A DNA stretch of 32,751 nucleotides, taken from positions 1 to 32,751 of the forward strand of contig JAIOHM010000074.1 of assembly GCA_019912965.1 (NCBI GenBank), read 5' to 3'. The number at the start of each line of letters is the position of its first letter. The first letter of the stretch is position 1. The DNA is from Anaerolineae bacterium. Lineage in GTDB: Bacteria > Chloroflexota > Anaerolineae > Aggregatilineales > Phototrophicaceae. The notes under the pieces are model-generated. The model ran no database searches. It was not told the origin of the DNA and saw only the letters and a program-made list of their open reading frames with translations. The translations under genes and the position numbers were made by a program. This document shows positions 31,548-32,751 of this stretch, one piece after another.

Positions 31548-32750
31548 ATGCAGTTTGATCCACTTTCGCGCGAATTCCAGCGCGATCCGTATCCATTTTA
31601 TGATGTACTGCGGGCGGAAACCCCGATTCTGTATTGGAAAGATTGGAATATCTGGTTCCTGACTTCGTATGACGATGTGAGTACGCTGCTGCGTGACCGA
31701 CGTTTGGGACGGACGATGGATCATGTGCTGCCGCACGAGTCTCGCAGCGTGAAATCGTTCCCGGATTGGGAAGCGCCGTTTCATAAATTGAGCGCACATT
31801 CGATGTTTGATAAAGAACCGCCTGAGCATACCCGGTTACGGTCGCTGGTGCATAAGGTGTTTACGCCGCGCCGCGTGGAAAGTCTGCGAGATCGCATACA
31901 ACATATTACGAATAAACTCTTGGACACGGTGCAGGCGCGCGGAGAGATGGATATTCTGGAAGATTTCGCTGTGCCGCTGCCCGTGACGGTTATCGCTGAA
32001 CTGTTGGGTGTGCCGGAGGCAGATCGGCATCGTTTGCGTCCGTGGTCACATGATATTGTGGCGATGTATGAACTCGATCATACGGAAGAACAGGGCAGGC
32101 AGGCGGTTCAGGCAGCAATTGAATTCTCGGATTATTTACGGGAGATGGCCGCGCGGCGGCGGCGTGAACCACAAGATGATTTGATTACGGCGCTGGCTTT
32201 GGTGGAAGAAGCGGGCGACCAACTGAGCGAAGATGAGCTGATTTCGACGTGTGTGCTGCTGCTGAACGCGGGGCATGAGGCGACAGTGAATGTGATCGGG
32301 AACGGGATGTTGGCGCTGCTGCAACGGCCTGAGCAGATGCGACTGTTGGCGCAAAATCCGGGATTGGTCAAAACGGCAGTTGAGGAAATGATGCGGTTTG
32401 ATACACCTTTGCAGTTGTTCCGGCGGTGGGTGCTGGAAGATATGGAATACAAGGGATACACTTTCAAGCAAGGGACGGAATTCGGGTTGATGTTTGGGGC
32501 GGCGAACCGGGATGCTGCGCGTTTCCCGAATCCGCACGATATGGATATTACGCGGCAGGATAACCCGCATATTTCGTTTGGCAGCGGGGTGCATTTCTGC
32601 CTCGGCGCGCCGCTGGCACGGTTGGAACTTCAGATTGCGATTGAGACGCTCATCTGGCGGATGCCAAACTTGCGGTTGGCGGGGGAAACGCCGGAGTATC
32701 GGGATACTTATGTGATACGGGGTTTGAAGGCATTGCGGGTGGGGTTTTAG
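31548..32750 (+). CDS. Cytochrome P450
   Basis: 400 residues, complete, soluble bacterial type of the CYP107/CYP105-like group; the natural substrate cannot be told. The I-helix oxygen-activating motif is AGHEAT (241-246), the ExxR motif is E280-MM-R283, and the heme-binding loop is FGSGVHFCLG with cysteine ligand C351. The PERF-like region is present as FRRWVLED (residues 291-298) with later RFPNPHDMDI. The start is the ATG at 31548, chosen because AGG lies 8 bases upstream; an in-frame GTG at 31542 is closer than usual to it. No ferredoxin or reductase gene is in the window, so electrons must come from elsewhere. It ends one base before the right edge. Confidence 0.93.
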   Translation: MQFDPLSREFQRDPYPFYDVLRAETPILYWKDWNIWFLTSYDDVSTLLRDRRLGRTMDHVLPHESRSVKSFPDWEAPFHKLSAHSMFDKEPPEHTRLRSLVHKVFTPRRVESLRDRIQHITNKLLDTVQARGEMDILEDFAVPLPVTVIAELLGVPEADRHRLRPWSHDIVAMYELDHTEEQGRQAVQAAIEFSDYLREMAARRRREPQDDLITALALVEEAGDQLSEDELISTCVLLLNAGHEATVNVIGNGMLALLQRPEQMRLLAQNPGLVKTAVEEMMRFDTPLQLFRRWVLEDMEYKGYTFKQGTEFGLMFGAANRDAARFPNPHDMDITRQDNPHISFGSGVHFCLGAPLARLELQIAIETLIWRMPNLRLAGETPEYRDTYVIRGLKALRVGF

Positions 32751-32751
32751 A

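Overview
The window looks like chromosomal DNA of a free-living heterotrophic bacterium of intermediate G+C. The most likely placement is Chloroflexota, near Anaerolineae. This is inferred from gene content (V4R-type protein, form II CoxL cluster with MoxR and VWA partners, BMP-type nucleoside ABC transporter, Kdp-like kinase without the pump) and from intergenic spacers full of short palindromic repeats. No rRNA, tRNA, phage or CRISPR was seen, so the placement is tentative.

Layout. Positions 1-6430 are all on the minus strand. Read in transcription order they are a xylulokinase (xylB) with a near-consensus sigma70-type promoter, a TTG-started KdpD-like sensor kinase, a KdpE-like response regulator, a UspA-like protein, a small galactose-binding-fold-like protein, miaB and the start of a V4R-like protein. 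From 6528 to 14809 the plus strand holds a molybdenum hydroxylase operon: promoter, a roughly 300-nt leader with a strong RNA fold, 2Fe-2S subunit, form II large subunit, FAD subunit, MoxR ATPase, VWA protein, XdhC/CoxI protein and a molybdopterin-binding protein. A gene-free spacer of repeats (14810-15648) follows. Positions 15649-20306 (minus) are a peptide-type ABC system (binding protein and two permeases, no ATPases) followed by a cytochrome c lipoprotein and a small membrane protein. An HNH protein with five 13-residue repeats lies at 20485-21267.

Positions 21264-29555 form a nucleoside module. A nucleoside hydrolase and an amidohydrolase (deaminase family) are transcribed away from a BMP-type nucleoside-binding protein, a double ABC ATPase, two permeases and a small protein resembling the C-terminal part of RarA/MgsA. 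A second repeat-rich spacer (29556-30144) precedes an M20 metallopeptidase (minus) and a divergent cytochrome P450 (plus).

Working model (inference): the BMP transporter imports nucleosides, the hydrolase releases bases, the amidohydrolase deaminates a base or nucleoside, and the molybdenum hydroxylase could oxidise a purine or another heterocycle. The last link rests only on proximity, because form II enzymes have varied and often unknown substrates. The most unusual items are the leader RNA fold before the hydroxylase operon, the stand-alone RarA-C-like protein in the transporter operon, the Kdp-like kinase with a degenerate ATP-binding box, and two related blocks of composite intergenic repeats.
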